A stretch of DNA of 53,492 nucleotides from Bacteroidales bacterium (GTDB lineage Bacteria > Bacteroidota > Bacteroidia > Bacteroidales > UBA932). Position numbers and translations under genes: made by a program. Location: contig JAFYYW010000002.1 in NCBI GenBank assembly GCA_017548985.1, positions 1 to 53,492 on the forward strand, written 5' to 3'. Position 1 is the first letter of the stretch, and each line of letters opens with the position of its first letter. The notes under the pieces are model-generated. The model saw only the letters and a program-made list of their open reading frames with translations, made no database searches and was not told where the DNA came from. Positions 42,650 through 50,982 of this stretch are shown in pieces.

Positions 42650-43546
42650 TTACTGTGCCACCGCCTCCTTAATCGCCTGGCCCTGCGGGGTCAGGAAGGG
42701 GGCGATGTCATCGTAGGAGATTGTGAAAGAAGGCATTCCAGCGGCGTAGCTGGCAATCTCATATTGCTGATATATGAACTCAAGCCCCTTCTCCGAGGGG
42801 TAGGGCTCCCATGCCGGAAGAGGAATGGCATCCCCGTCCAGAGACAGATATTCATGGATCTTATCAGCGCTGACCTTGAAGCCCGCATCAGAGAAATAAT
42901 CTATTATTCCTTTCACCAGAAGCGGCTGGATATCAGCGGCTTTCGCCCGGTCAACCAGATGCTCGACCAGGCTGCCGTCCTTCTTGTCGAAAGTCAGGCC
43001 GCCCTTGCCGACGACTCCGCCGTGGGCTCCGCCCATGTAGATGAAATCCATCGACTTGAAAACCACGCAGGCGGGATTCTCATAGATCTTCTCAAGGGAA
43101 AAGTCATAGCCCCAGGTGGGGATGTATGCGAGAATCTCTTTCTTCTGGGCCTCTGACATGTCATCGTCTTCCATGATGTAGGCGTTCCGCTCCTCGACCT
43201 CGGAGCGGGAAAGGTGCTCGATCAGGGATGAGGTCTTCTTGAAATAATAGTCCACGAAAGCCTCTGAGTCAGTCTTGTCACCCTCATAAGGAGGGTAAAA
43301 ACGCTCGTTCTCATAGGATGTGACACGGCTCAGGATGTCGTCTGTAACCTCCATAAGTTTCTCTTTGATGTTGGCTGAGACACTTCCTGAAGAGACCGGG
43401 AGGTCAATCTTCATAGACATCCTGGAATACTCTGTCGAGTCTTTCTGGAAGAAACTCTTTGTCTGGATGTCCTTCGGGGCCTGGGCACAAGAGACCAGGA
43501 GGAAAGTCAGCGAAGCGATGATCGCGTGGAACTGGAATCTCATCAT
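42650..43546 (-). CDS. DUF3298 (RsiV-like) lipoprotein
   Basis: A 298-residue lipoprotein (lipobox LVSC, Cys 20). The C-terminal domain shows the DUF3298 pattern: MGGAHGGVVGKGGLTFDKKDG, then FIYQQYEIASYAAGMPSF. The N-terminal part resembles DUF4163. In Bacillus RsiV this fold binds lysozyme; in Bacteroidota such lipoproteins are of unknown role. It converges with the GH13-GH127 gene, stop to stop, 7 bases apart. A possible -7 element TATATTAG lies at 43565-43572 on -, so it may have its own promoter. Confidence 0.82.
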   Translation of the reverse strand: MMRFQFHAIIASLTFLLVSCAQAPKDIQTKSFFQKDSTEYSRMSMKIDLPVSSGSVSANIKEKLMEVTDDILSRVTSYENERFYPPYEGDKTDSEAFVDYYFKKTSSLIEHLSRSEVEERNAYIMEDDDMSEAQKKEILAYIPTWGYDFSLEKIYENPACVVFKSMDFIYMGGAHGGVVGKGGLTFDKKDGSLVEHLVDRAKAADIQPLLVKGIIDYFSDAGFKVSADKIHEYLSLDGDAIPLPAWEPYPSEKGLEFIYQQYEIASYAAGMPSFTISYDDIAPFLTPQGQAIKEAVAQ

Positions 43547-43624
43547 TTCTGGTTTTAGGATGCGCTAATATAACGATTTTTTTCCATAGCTTGAGCGCTG
43601 ATTGTAGAGGCTTCCGGATTGCTT

Positions 43625-44887
43625 TCAAAAAGCATTGAGCAGACGATCAAGGGCTTCGTTCAGGACTGACGCGGGGCAACCGATGTTAAGCCTGACGAAT
43701 CCTTCCCCTCCGGCGCCGTATGATAAGCCGTTGCTGGGAATGATCTTGGCTTTTTTCCGGAACAGGTCCATCAGTTCTGTCTGATTCAGACCGAGCGCCC
43801 TGCAATCAAGCCAGACCAGGAAAGAGGCCTGTGGACGGATAGGTACTATTCCGAGATCATGATCGCTGAAGAAACGCTCCACGATCGCAATATTGTTCTC
43901 GATATATTTCTTGAGAGACTCCAGCCAGGTGGTGTCCTCCCGGTAAGCGGCTATCTGCGCGACCAGGGTCATGATTGAGGGTTCGTCCAGCTTGGAGTTA
44001 CGCAGGGTTCCGTTGTATTTGTCACGTTTCTCCTTTTCGGGGATAATGCTGTAGGCGGTTCCTGAAAGCCCGGCAAGATTAAACGCCTTGGTAGGGCCGG
44101 CGAACATGACTCCGATTCGTCTGGCGGTCTCGCTCACACTGCAGAAAGGAGTGTGCTTCTTCCCGTACAGAGCCAAGTCTCCATGTATCTCGTCGGATAC
44201 GACTATAACCCCGTGCCGGTCACAAATCTCGGCCAGAGTCGCTAACGTCTCTTTATCCCACAATATGCCACAAGGATTCTGAGGGTTACAAAGGAGAAGG
44301 ATTTTTGTCTTGTCGTCAAATAACTGTTCCAGGCCCTCGAAATCCATCCGGTATCGTCCATTCTCGAATATCAAAGGGTTGTCTACGGCCACTCTCCCCA
44401 TCCGCTCGATATACAAGCGGAAATGGTCATAAACGGGCGGCTGGATGATAACCTTGTCTCCCGGTTCAGTGAAGGTGATATAAGCCTGGTTGATGCTTGT
44501 GATAACGCCCGGGGCATAGCTAACCCATTCATTATCAAGATTAAAGCCGTGATAATTCCTTTCCCAGGCCGCTATCGCGTCAATAAACTCCTGAGGGGTG
44601 GAAGTGTACCCCAGAACGTCCCGGTCCAGGCGCATACGCAGGGCCTCAGCGACAAAGGGATCTGTCTTGAAGTCCATGTCGGCGATCCACATCGGGATCT
44701 CCCCGTCAGTGGCTCTGCCATACTTTATGCTCCAGGTCCCGGATCTGTCCCGCACCTCATCGAAATTCCATTTCTCCCTATTGCTTGCCTTGGCACAAGA
44801 AGCCAGCAAGGCACCTATGGTTCCGGCCGGAACTAATGTTGAGGCTCCAACCGCCGCTGTCCCCTTTATAAAATCTCTTCTTCTCAT
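43625..44887 (-). CDS. MalY/PatB-type PLP-dependent C-S lyase with Tat-lipoprotein signal
   Basis: A 420-residue fold-type I PLP enzyme resembling MalY/PatB cystathionine beta-lyases. The PLP lysine is K267 in AGPTKAFNLAG; VSDEIHGDL and NPQNPCGILW are the family's cofactor and substrate motifs. Unusually, it begins with RRRDFIKG, a twin-arginine motif. A hydrophobic stretch and a perfect lipobox L28-A29-S30-C31 follow. A folded, cofactor-loaded enzyme would be sent through Tat and lipidated. ATGs at 44908 and 44893 are alternatives; 44887 puts the Arg pair at the N-terminus. It lies downstream of the GntP permease gene. The substrate is unknown. Confidence 0.88.
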   Translation of the reverse strand: MRRRDFIKGTAAVGASTLVPAGTIGALLASCAKASNREKWNFDEVRDRSGTWSIKYGRATDGEIPMWIADMDFKTDPFVAEALRMRLDRDVLGYTSTPQEFIDAIAAWERNYHGFNLDNEWVSYAPGVITSINQAYITFTEPGDKVIIQPPVYDHFRLYIERMGRVAVDNPLIFENGRYRMDFEGLEQLFDDKTKILLLCNPQNPCGILWDKETLATLAEICDRHGVIVVSDEIHGDLALYGKKHTPFCSVSETARRIGVMFAGPTKAFNLAGLSGTAYSIIPEKEKRDKYNGTLRNSKLDEPSIMTLVAQIAAYREDTTWLESLKKYIENNIAIVERFFSDHDLGIVPIRPQASFLVWLDCRALGLNQTELMDLFRKKAKIIPSNGLSYGAGGEGFVRLNIGCPASVLNEALDRLLNAF

Positions 44888-44907
44888 TATCATAAACCGT
44901 GCGAACA

Positions 44908-44915
44908 CAAATTTA
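44908..44915 (-). promoter_or_regulatory. -7 promoter element before the MalY-type gene
   Basis: TAAATTTG on -, an exact TAnnTTTG match, 20 bases before the chosen start at 44887. A start at 44908 would overlap it, which supports the shorter protein. No clear -33 TTTG is seen at the right distance. Confidence 0.45.
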
Positions 44916-44982
44916 GATAAAATCGTTATAATAGCCCATAATCTTCGCTAAACTTCATCTTCGATGACTTCGATGACTATTT

Positions 44983-46338
44983 TCAGAGGAAGAGGGAGAT
45001 GATGAGAGCGATGAGGAAGCCGGTGGTGCCGACGAGGGTCTCCATGACAGTCCAGGTCTTCAAGGTGGTCTTCTCGTCCATCACGACGAGAGACCTGACA
45101 AGCCAGAAACCGGAATCGTTGAAGTGGGAGCAGACAGTGGCTCCTCCAGCGATGGCGGCCGTGACGCATGCGAGATGGGCGGGAGATAACGCGGCGACCT
45201 CAGGCATCGCGGCGATCATTCCCGCGGCCATAGTCATCGCCACAGTGGCCGAACCGACCGAGATTCTCACGAAAGCGGCCACGATGAAGGCCACGATCAC
45301 TATCGGGAACGAGGCGGAGGCGACAGCCTGACCGATAACCTCTCCCAGCCCGGAATATTGCAGAATATAACGAAGCACCCCACCGCAGGCGGTCACCAGG
45401 AGGATCAGGCCGACCGGCTCAAGCGATTTGGTCATCACTTTCTCCAGTTCCTCTTTTGAATATCCGTTCTTGTACCCCAGAAGAATCATCGCGGCGAGAG
45501 TCGCGATGGTCAAGGCCACGAACGGCTCACCCAGGAATCCCAGGACAGGTCTCGCCGGAGCCATCACCTCCCACACCCCGGCGACAGATTTCAAGATGAT
45601 AAGCCCAAGCGGAATCAAGATAATCAAGGCGACCGTCCAGAAAGAAGGCAACTTGGAATCATCTCCATCAGGACGGCTTGAGGCATATTCAGGAACGGGA
45701 ATAAAGTATTTCTTTCCGCAATAAGCTCCCCAGACAGGACCGGCCACGATCATGGCGGCTATTCCGCAGACGACGCCGATGATAATGACCCAGCCGAGAT
45801 CAACGCCGAGCATCGCGGCTACCAGCACGGGGCCCGGAGTCGGAGGAATGAACGCGTGTCCAACCGCAAGTCCGGCCAGCAGAGGGATGGCGTAGTAGAG
45901 CGAGGAGCGGCCTGTCCTCTTAGCCAGAGAGAAGGCGAGCGGGATGAGGATGACCAGGCCGGCGTCGAAGAAAACCGGCATTGCTATAATCAATCCGGTG
46001 ATAGCCAGAGCCCAGGCGGCCTTACGGTCCCCGAACTTATCCACCATCTTGACAGCCAACGTCTTAGCCCCGCCGGAAATCTCCAGGATCGAGCCGAACA
46101 TCGACCCCAGGCCAACCAGCAAAGCGATTCCTTTCAAAGTGTTGCCCACACCATCGTCGACAGCCTTGACTATCTGTCCGAAAGACATCCCGGCCCCAAG
46201 GCCGATCAAGACCGCCCCGAGCAGGATGGCGATCATCGCCGGGAACTTGAACTTGATAATCAGCACAAGCAAGATCACTATACCCAAAAGGGCGGCGATC
46301 ACAAGCCGGGCGGAAGACAATGTCGCGACGTCAGTCAT
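44983..46338 (-). CDS. GntP-family gluconate-type permease
   Basis: A 451-residue membrane transporter of the GntP (gluconate:H+ symporter) family, with 12 or more hydrophobic segments. Diagnostic stretches are LKGIALLVGLGSMFGSILE, IAMPVFFDAGLVILIPLAF and AGLAVGHAFIPPTPGPVLVA. GntP members carry gluconate, related sugar acids or, in some lineages, other organic acids; substrate is not decided here. Transcription is leftward from a -7 element at 46359-46366, divergent from the beta-helix gene. The MalY-type gene is about 95 bases downstream. No gluconate kinase is nearby. Confidence 0.92.
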   Translation of the reverse strand: MTDVATLSSARLVIAALLGIVILLVLIIKFKFPAMIAILLGAVLIGLGAGMSFGQIVKAVDDGVGNTLKGIALLVGLGSMFGSILEISGGAKTLAVKMVDKFGDRKAAWALAITGLIIAMPVFFDAGLVILIPLAFSLAKRTGRSSLYYAIPLLAGLAVGHAFIPPTPGPVLVAAMLGVDLGWVIIIGVVCGIAAMIVAGPVWGAYCGKKYFIPVPEYASSRPDGDDSKLPSFWTVALIILIPLGLIILKSVAGVWEVMAPARPVLGFLGEPFVALTIATLAAMILLGYKNGYSKEELEKVMTKSLEPVGLILLVTACGGVLRYILQYSGLGEVIGQAVASASFPIVIVAFIVAAFVRISVGSATVAMTMAAGMIAAMPEVAALSPAHLACVTAAIAGGATVCSHFNDSGFWLVRSLVVMDEKTTLKTWTVMETLVGTTGFLIALIISLFL

Positions 46339-46358
46339 AGGGAACGATATCTGGTTCT

Positions 46359-46366
46359 CAAATATA
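46359..46366 (-). promoter_or_regulatory. -7 promoter element for the GntP gene
   Basis: TATATTTG on -, an exact TAnnTTTG, 20 bases before the start codon. It is back to back with the + element at 46379-46386. Confidence 0.5.
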
Positions 46367-46378
46367 TGAAAAAAACCT

Positions 46379-46386
46379 TATCTTCG
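46379..46386 (+). promoter_or_regulatory. -7 promoter element for the beta-helix gene
   Basis: TATCTTCG, one mismatch to TAnnTTTG, 20 bases before the ATG. The -33 element is not clear. Confidence 0.4.
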
Positions 46387-46406
46387 CATTAACGATCGCT
46401 TGACGG

Positions 46407-48416
46407 ATGAGAAGAACCATAATCATATTCATTCTGCTCGCCCTGAGTCTTGGCGCCGAAGGCAAGGTTATCAAGGTCAGGAACTTGAGCGCCTTGAAGG
46501 AGGCGGTCGGGAAGGCCGGGAGCGGAGACAGGATCGTTCTCCGTAAAGGAATATACCGCCTTACGGACACCTTGGTGGTGGAAGGGAAAAACGGCCTCGT
46601 CCTCGAGGGATTTGGAGCCCAACTCAACGGTGGCGTAAAGATTCCCCGCAGAGACCTGAAGAAGTGCAAGGAAGTACTTGGTTCTCAAGCGTCTAAGGGA
46701 CTTCGGCATTTGGATATATCCCGTTATCAGGCAAGCCCCGTGGTCGAGAAAGGCCACACTCATCCGAGCGGTCCCTCATGGTCGGAATTCTATGCTGACG
46801 GAGTACCGATGCGCCTCTCCGAATGGCCGAACGACAACTGGATCAAACTTGACTCCGTAGTTAGGTTGGGGGTCGGAAGGCTGCAAGGGAACGAAGGTCC
46901 GGGTTACGGAATAATAGCTTTCAAAGAGGACAGGCCCTTGGAATGGGCGGAACCCACAAGGGGCTGGCTGTCAGGCTGTTTCCGTTTCGGCTGGTCGGAA
47001 GAGTCAGTTGGGATCAAGGAGATTAATCCTGATAAAACCCTGGAAGTCAGGGATATGACTTCCTACGGTTTCGGATTCAAGCCAGGAGAGAACTTCCAGA
47101 AATGGAAAGTCCTGAATATTCCTGAGGAAGTGGACGTTCCGGGAGAATATTCATTGGATGCGGAAGGAGGCCAGGCATGGATGATCCTCCCTGATGGAAC
47201 GAAACGGCTTGAGATGGCGGTCCGCCGGACGCCCCTGCTGATCATCCGGAATTGCGTGGACGTCCAAATCCGAGGCGTTGAATTCAACTGCACATGCGGC
47301 GACGGAGCCGTGGTCTATTCCTCAACGGGCGTCAAATTTGAGGATTGCGAGATCCATAACATCGGTCACATCGCCATAAGGATCTCCCCGACATGCCGGA
47401 ACTGCGGAGTGAGCGGATGCCACATCCACGACATAGGAGCGGGAGGTGTGGACCTCGCCGGAGGCGATCGCAAGCGGATTATCCGGGGCGATAACTATGT
47501 GACAGACTGCGTCTTCCACGACTTCAACCGGATTGAGAAACACCTCCGTCCGGCCGTCACGATGAGCGGGCTGGGCAACAAGGTCTCTTATTGTGAGTTC
47601 TATGATTCGGCCAGCTCCGCACTCCTGATGCTGGGCAATGACCAGCTTGTTGAATATTGCAACTTCCACCACCTCTGCATGGATGTGGAGGACAACGGGG
47701 CCCTTTATCATGGCCGCAACCCCGCCCAGAGAGGAAGCGTGATCCGCTACAACTATTTCCATGATATCCAGGTCCCGTTCAACGTCCGGGCGACCTACCA
47801 TGATGACGGATCCGGAGCCGTGGAGGTGTACGGGAATATATTCAATAACATATCCTCCCCTCCGGTGCAGATCGGTGGCGGTAGCGACGTCGTCTATCAC
47901 GACAACATATTCATGAATCTCGACTGTGCGGCAATCAAGACAGATGGCAGGCTGCAGACCTGGGGCGCCGACCGCCTTATCGCCCACAGGGATTCTGTCG
48001 CCCTTGTCGATGGTCCGGCTTTCAGGGCGCACTATCCGGATTTCGCCGCCTTCTATGACAACGACTATTCTCTTCCCGCCCGTAACACCCTGATCCGCAA
48101 CGCCTTCTATAACGTGAAATATGCCTTCGAGAAGGTCATCTGGAGTGACCACTTCTATAACGACGACATCGAGGGAAAGGCCAATTTCATGGACGAGATG
48201 AGGGACAATTGGAAGACGACTGAGAATCCCGGATTCGTCGATCCTTCCGACCCTTTGAAGGGATTCGTGTCCGACTCTCCCCTGCTGAGGCATATTCCCG
48301 GATTCCGTCTTCCCCCGCTCGGGGAAATCCCGCCAACCTCACCTTCCCGCTATGAGACCCATTCGGACGGATTCTCCGGCGGCGATGACGAGGCCCACAC
48401 AAAAGCAAGTTTATGA
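46407..48416 (+). CDS. Secreted right-handed parallel beta-helix protein (possible GH141-like)
   Basis: A 669-residue secreted protein (signal peptide about 1-18). The opening (VRNLSALKEAVGKAGSGDRI, then KGIYRLTDTLVVEGKNGLVL) is typical of pectate-lyase-like beta-helix enzymes. Many helix rungs follow from about residue 290 (RGVEFNCTCGDGAVVYSS, VSGCHIHDIGAGGVDLAGGD). The length, and the insert domain around 100-250, recall GH141-type proteins, but catalytic residues cannot be assigned with certainty. The enriched glycan context of the window suggests polysaccharide cleavage. It is divergent from the GntP gene, and the next gene starts 7 bases after its stop. Confidence 0.8.
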   Translation: MRRTIIIFILLALSLGAEGKVIKVRNLSALKEAVGKAGSGDRIVLRKGIYRLTDTLVVEGKNGLVLEGFGAQLNGGVKIPRRDLKKCKEVLGSQASKGLRHLDISRYQASPVVEKGHTHPSGPSWSEFYADGVPMRLSEWPNDNWIKLDSVVRLGVGRLQGNEGPGYGIIAFKEDRPLEWAEPTRGWLSGCFRFGWSEESVGIKEINPDKTLEVRDMTSYGFGFKPGENFQKWKVLNIPEEVDVPGEYSLDAEGGQAWMILPDGTKRLEMAVRRTPLLIIRNCVDVQIRGVEFNCTCGDGAVVYSSTGVKFEDCEIHNIGHIAIRISPTCRNCGVSGCHIHDIGAGGVDLAGGDRKRIIRGDNYVTDCVFHDFNRIEKHLRPAVTMSGLGNKVSYCEFYDSASSALLMLGNDQLVEYCNFHHLCMDVEDNGALYHGRNPAQRGSVIRYNYFHDIQVPFNVRATYHDDGSGAVEVYGNIFNNISSPPVQIGGGSDVVYHDNIFMNLDCAAIKTDGRLQTWGADRLIAHRDSVALVDGPAFRAHYPDFAAFYDNDYSLPARNTLIRNAFYNVKYAFEKVIWSDHFYNDDIEGKANFMDEMRDNWKTTENPGFVDPSDPLKGFVSDSPLLRHIPGFRLPPLGEIPPTSPSRYETHSDGFSGGDDEAHTKASL

Positions 48417-48423
48417 TAAGAAT

Positions 48424-48762
48424 ATGGTAATCAACGTATATTCCCAATATTTCGGTGCCAACGGGACGTTTTCCGGAGTTGAGCGCCGGGGTGCATTGGT
48501 GCTGCTGATCTCGGATTCCGAGGCTGGGACAATCTCCTACAAGGCAGCCGTGTCTTTCTTCCCGCATAGGGATGAGGAAGACTTCGCGGTATCGTACGAC
48601 GCTTATTTCGAGAAGGAGATTTACCGGGCTCCGGGCCGCCGGTCCAAAAAGCGGGAGGCCGCGTTGATGGAGACCCTACAGACCGAAATCGACGAACTCG
48701 CATCCGCTAACGATGCGACCGTCGACTGGTCCAACCCATTGAATGAGGCGAGATTAGGCTAA
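48424..48762 (+). CDS. Small conserved-type hypothetical protein
   Basis: A 112-residue soluble protein, no signal peptide, not recognised. It has a mixed alpha/beta look: a beta-rich first half (MVINVYSQYFGANGTFSGVE, VLLISDSEAGTISYKAAVSF), then a basic segment (APGRRSKKREAAL) and an acidic C-terminal helix. The ATG at 48424 was chosen over an upstream in-frame start that would overlap the beta-helix gene by about 65 bases. It is 7 bases from that gene, so cotranscription is likely. It converges with the next gene with only 2 bases between stops. Confidence 0.65.
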   Translation: MVINVYSQYFGANGTFSGVERRGALVLLISDSEAGTISYKAAVSFFPHRDEEDFAVSYDAYFEKEIYRAPGRRSKKREAALMETLQTEIDELASANDATVDWSNPLNEARLG

Positions 48763-48764
48763 CG

Positions 48765-50705
48765 CTATTCCCTTATTATCGTTTCTTCAAAAACAATATC
48801 TCGCGAAGGGATACCTGCCGCGGTGAGCGTCTGGATCACTTGGGCGTGGTCATCACAGGCTTTGACCAGAATCGCGGCGCCGAGGCTGCGGAGTGTGGCC
48901 GCCTTCTGAGCGAAATCGCCCTCATCCGGATTCAGCGGTCCGGCCAGACTCTTTCCCTGGGCATTCTTAAGACCCTGAAGCAGGGTCTCCCAGTCAGTGG
49001 AATCAATCAGCATAGCGGACGAGGAAATGGAAGGATCGCTCTGGATCAGGCGGACGAAGCGCTCCATCAAAGCGGGAGTGTCAGGCAGCCCATCCAGGTT
49101 GACATCAAGAACAGGTGCGCTATTCATGGAAAGCTCATCTGAGACGGCATACAGGGCATCCTCATATTCCCCACGCTCCATCATGCCGGCAAAGTCGGCG
49201 GACTTCCCTACATTAGCCGCAGTGCTGACCGTTATCGGCCCATCTCCCATATCCCACATCTCCAACCCGCTCAGTACCATGTTCTTCCCGCAAGAGGGCA
49301 CAGTCCTGGCCTTCAGGGAAGGGAACTTGTGAATATGTTCCGGAGACGTGCCGCAGCAACCTCCATAGAGGTTCACCTCCCCATCCAGTCCCGCCATGTG
49401 GCCAGCCATCATTTCCGGGCACTCGTCATATTCACCCTTGGCGTTCGGCATCCCGGCGTTGGGATAGCAGACTACAGGCACGGGACACCAGGATCCCAGA
49501 GAGCGAACCAGAGGGATCAGGCCTTCCACGCCCATAGAGCAGTTGAACCCGAAAGCGGCGAGCGGCGCATGGGAAACAGCTGTAAAGAAGGCCTCAAGAC
49601 TCTGCCCGGTGAGCACCCGGCCACCATTTCCGCTTACAGAGACGGAAACAATCACAGGGAATCCGGGTCTGGCCTTATGGACTCCGTACAGGGCCGCTTT
49701 GGCATTCAGGGCGTCGAAACAAGTCTCAATTATGATGAGGTCAACCCCGCCTTCGATCAGGGCGCGGGCCTGCGCGGCATAAGAGTCAGCCACCTCATCA
49801 AAGCTGCAGGGACGCCATTCGGGACGGATAAAATCGGAGACCAAAGAGAGGGATTTCGAGCCAGGACCCATATTACCCGCCACCCATACCTTCCTTGGTG
49901 CGGCATCAGCCACCTCACGAGCCAGACGAGCCGCCGCCAAGGCCATCTCCGGGGCTATGAACGAGAGACCGTAATCCTGCTGAACCAGGGCATTGGCTCC
50001 GAAACTATTGGTCTCAATAATGTCGGCCCCGGCCTCCACATAAGAGCGATGAATGGAACGAATCACATCCGGCCGAGTCAAGTTGAGACACTCGTTGTCA
50101 CCTTTCACATCACGTGTAGGGGCAATAGGGAGCCCCTGTCGGAAATCCTCCTCAGTAAGGTTGAACTGTTGAATCTGGGTACCCATTGCCCCATCCAACC
50201 TCAAGGCATATTCCTGCCGCAGAGTGTCAACAGAGAATTTGATCTCTTTTTCCACCACCTTCCATCTGACTCTCCAGCGGCCGTCTTTGTAATCATGGCT
50301 AAGTATCTTGAACTCACCTATTTCCGAAGTGTTCCTCACATGGGCTCCGATGCAGGCGCAGGCGTCGTAGTCACCGACCCTGACGACCCGTAAAGTCTCC
50401 GAGACATCCTCCGGAAGCTTGCTCAGATCGACCAGTCCGGCCGCCTCAGAATGAGGCATGAACTCCACAGTGACATCCAGGTTCCTCCCTATGACCTCAT
50501 TGACGGCCGACTCTATCGCCGCCACCTGCTCCTCAGTGGGACAGGCGGGCAGCTCGTAGTCACATTTGGACTTCTTCCGCTCGATATGGGCGTTGCGCGA
50601 GCGGGGGCAGCCGAACATCCGTACCATAGTGGCGTTAAGAATATGCTCGGCCGTGTGCATCGGAGGATATTCCTCCTTATTGTGAGCGTTGAGTTCCGGT
50701 TCCAT
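48765..50705 (-). CDS. AlaX-like tRNA-editing domain fused to MetH-type homocysteine methyltransferase
   Basis: A 646-residue cytosolic fusion. Residues 15-150 are an AlaX/AlaRS-type editing (tRNA_SAD) domain with zinc motifs H17-x3-H21 (HTAEH) and C118-x3-H122. Residues 165-455 are a homocysteine S-methyltransferase domain like the N-terminus of MetH (LRLDGAMGTQIQ), with zinc cysteines C389 (FNCSMG) and C450-C451 (GGCCGTSP). Residues 485-646 resemble the MetH pterin domain but stop about 80 residues early, and its key stretches are altered (DVNLDG, STAANVGKS). No B12 or reactivation domain is present. The frame is unbroken. A -7-like TATATTCG is at 50727-50734. Confidence 0.88.
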   Translation of the reverse strand: MEPELNAHNKEEYPPMHTAEHILNATMVRMFGCPRSRNAHIERKKSKCDYELPACPTEEQVAAIESAVNEVIGRNLDVTVEFMPHSEAAGLVDLSKLPEDVSETLRVVRVGDYDACACIGAHVRNTSEIGEFKILSHDYKDGRWRVRWKVVEKEIKFSVDTLRQEYALRLDGAMGTQIQQFNLTEEDFRQGLPIAPTRDVKGDNECLNLTRPDVIRSIHRSYVEAGADIIETNSFGANALVQQDYGLSFIAPEMALAAARLAREVADAAPRKVWVAGNMGPGSKSLSLVSDFIRPEWRPCSFDEVADSYAAQARALIEGGVDLIIIETCFDALNAKAALYGVHKARPGFPVIVSVSVSGNGGRVLTGQSLEAFFTAVSHAPLAAFGFNCSMGVEGLIPLVRSLGSWCPVPVVCYPNAGMPNAKGEYDECPEMMAGHMAGLDGEVNLYGGCCGTSPEHIHKFPSLKARTVPSCGKNMVLSGLEMWDMGDGPITVSTAANVGKSADFAGMMERGEYEDALYAVSDELSMNSAPVLDVNLDGLPDTPALMERFVRLIQSDPSISSSAMLIDSTDWETLLQGLKNAQGKSLAGPLNPDEGDFAQKAATLRSLGAAILVKACDDHAQVIQTLTAAGIPSRDIVFEETIIRE

Positions 50706-50785
50706 AAAGAATTCTGTTCGTTTTGGCGAATATAATCAAAAAAGCAGACCTGGAAAACTTTGGGGGGGATTCTGCCTCGGTCCAG

Positions 50786-50977
50786 TCACTTCTCGATCCG
50801 CAAGGTGCCGTCATCTTCCAGGACGATGGTGTCGCCCTCGTTCACGGTCACGAACCCGTCGCCCGTGTCAACGGACAGCATCGAGAATCCCATGCAGAAA
50901 TACGGCGCCAGAACCCTGTCGCCGCAAAGACGCTTGACCTCGTCGTAGTTGGTGCCGGTGTAAAGGAGACGGAGCAT
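50786..50977 (-). CDS. Small hypothetical protein
   Basis: A 63-residue protein (MLRLLYTGTNYDEVKRLCGD start, GDTIVLEDDGTLRIEK end). The C-terminal half looks like a small beta unit of the kind found in phage-type small proteins. It begins 5 bases after the DUF2075 stop on the same strand, so it may be the third gene of that operon. Its base composition, however, is that of the host rather than the AT-rich DUF2075 gene, so it may mark the old chromosome next to an insertion. Not assigned to a family. Confidence 0.5.
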   Translation of the reverse strand: MLRLLYTGTNYDEVKRLCGDRVLAPYFCMGFSMLSVDTGDGFVTVNEGDTIVLEDDGTLRIEK

Positions 50978-50982
50978 GGGGA

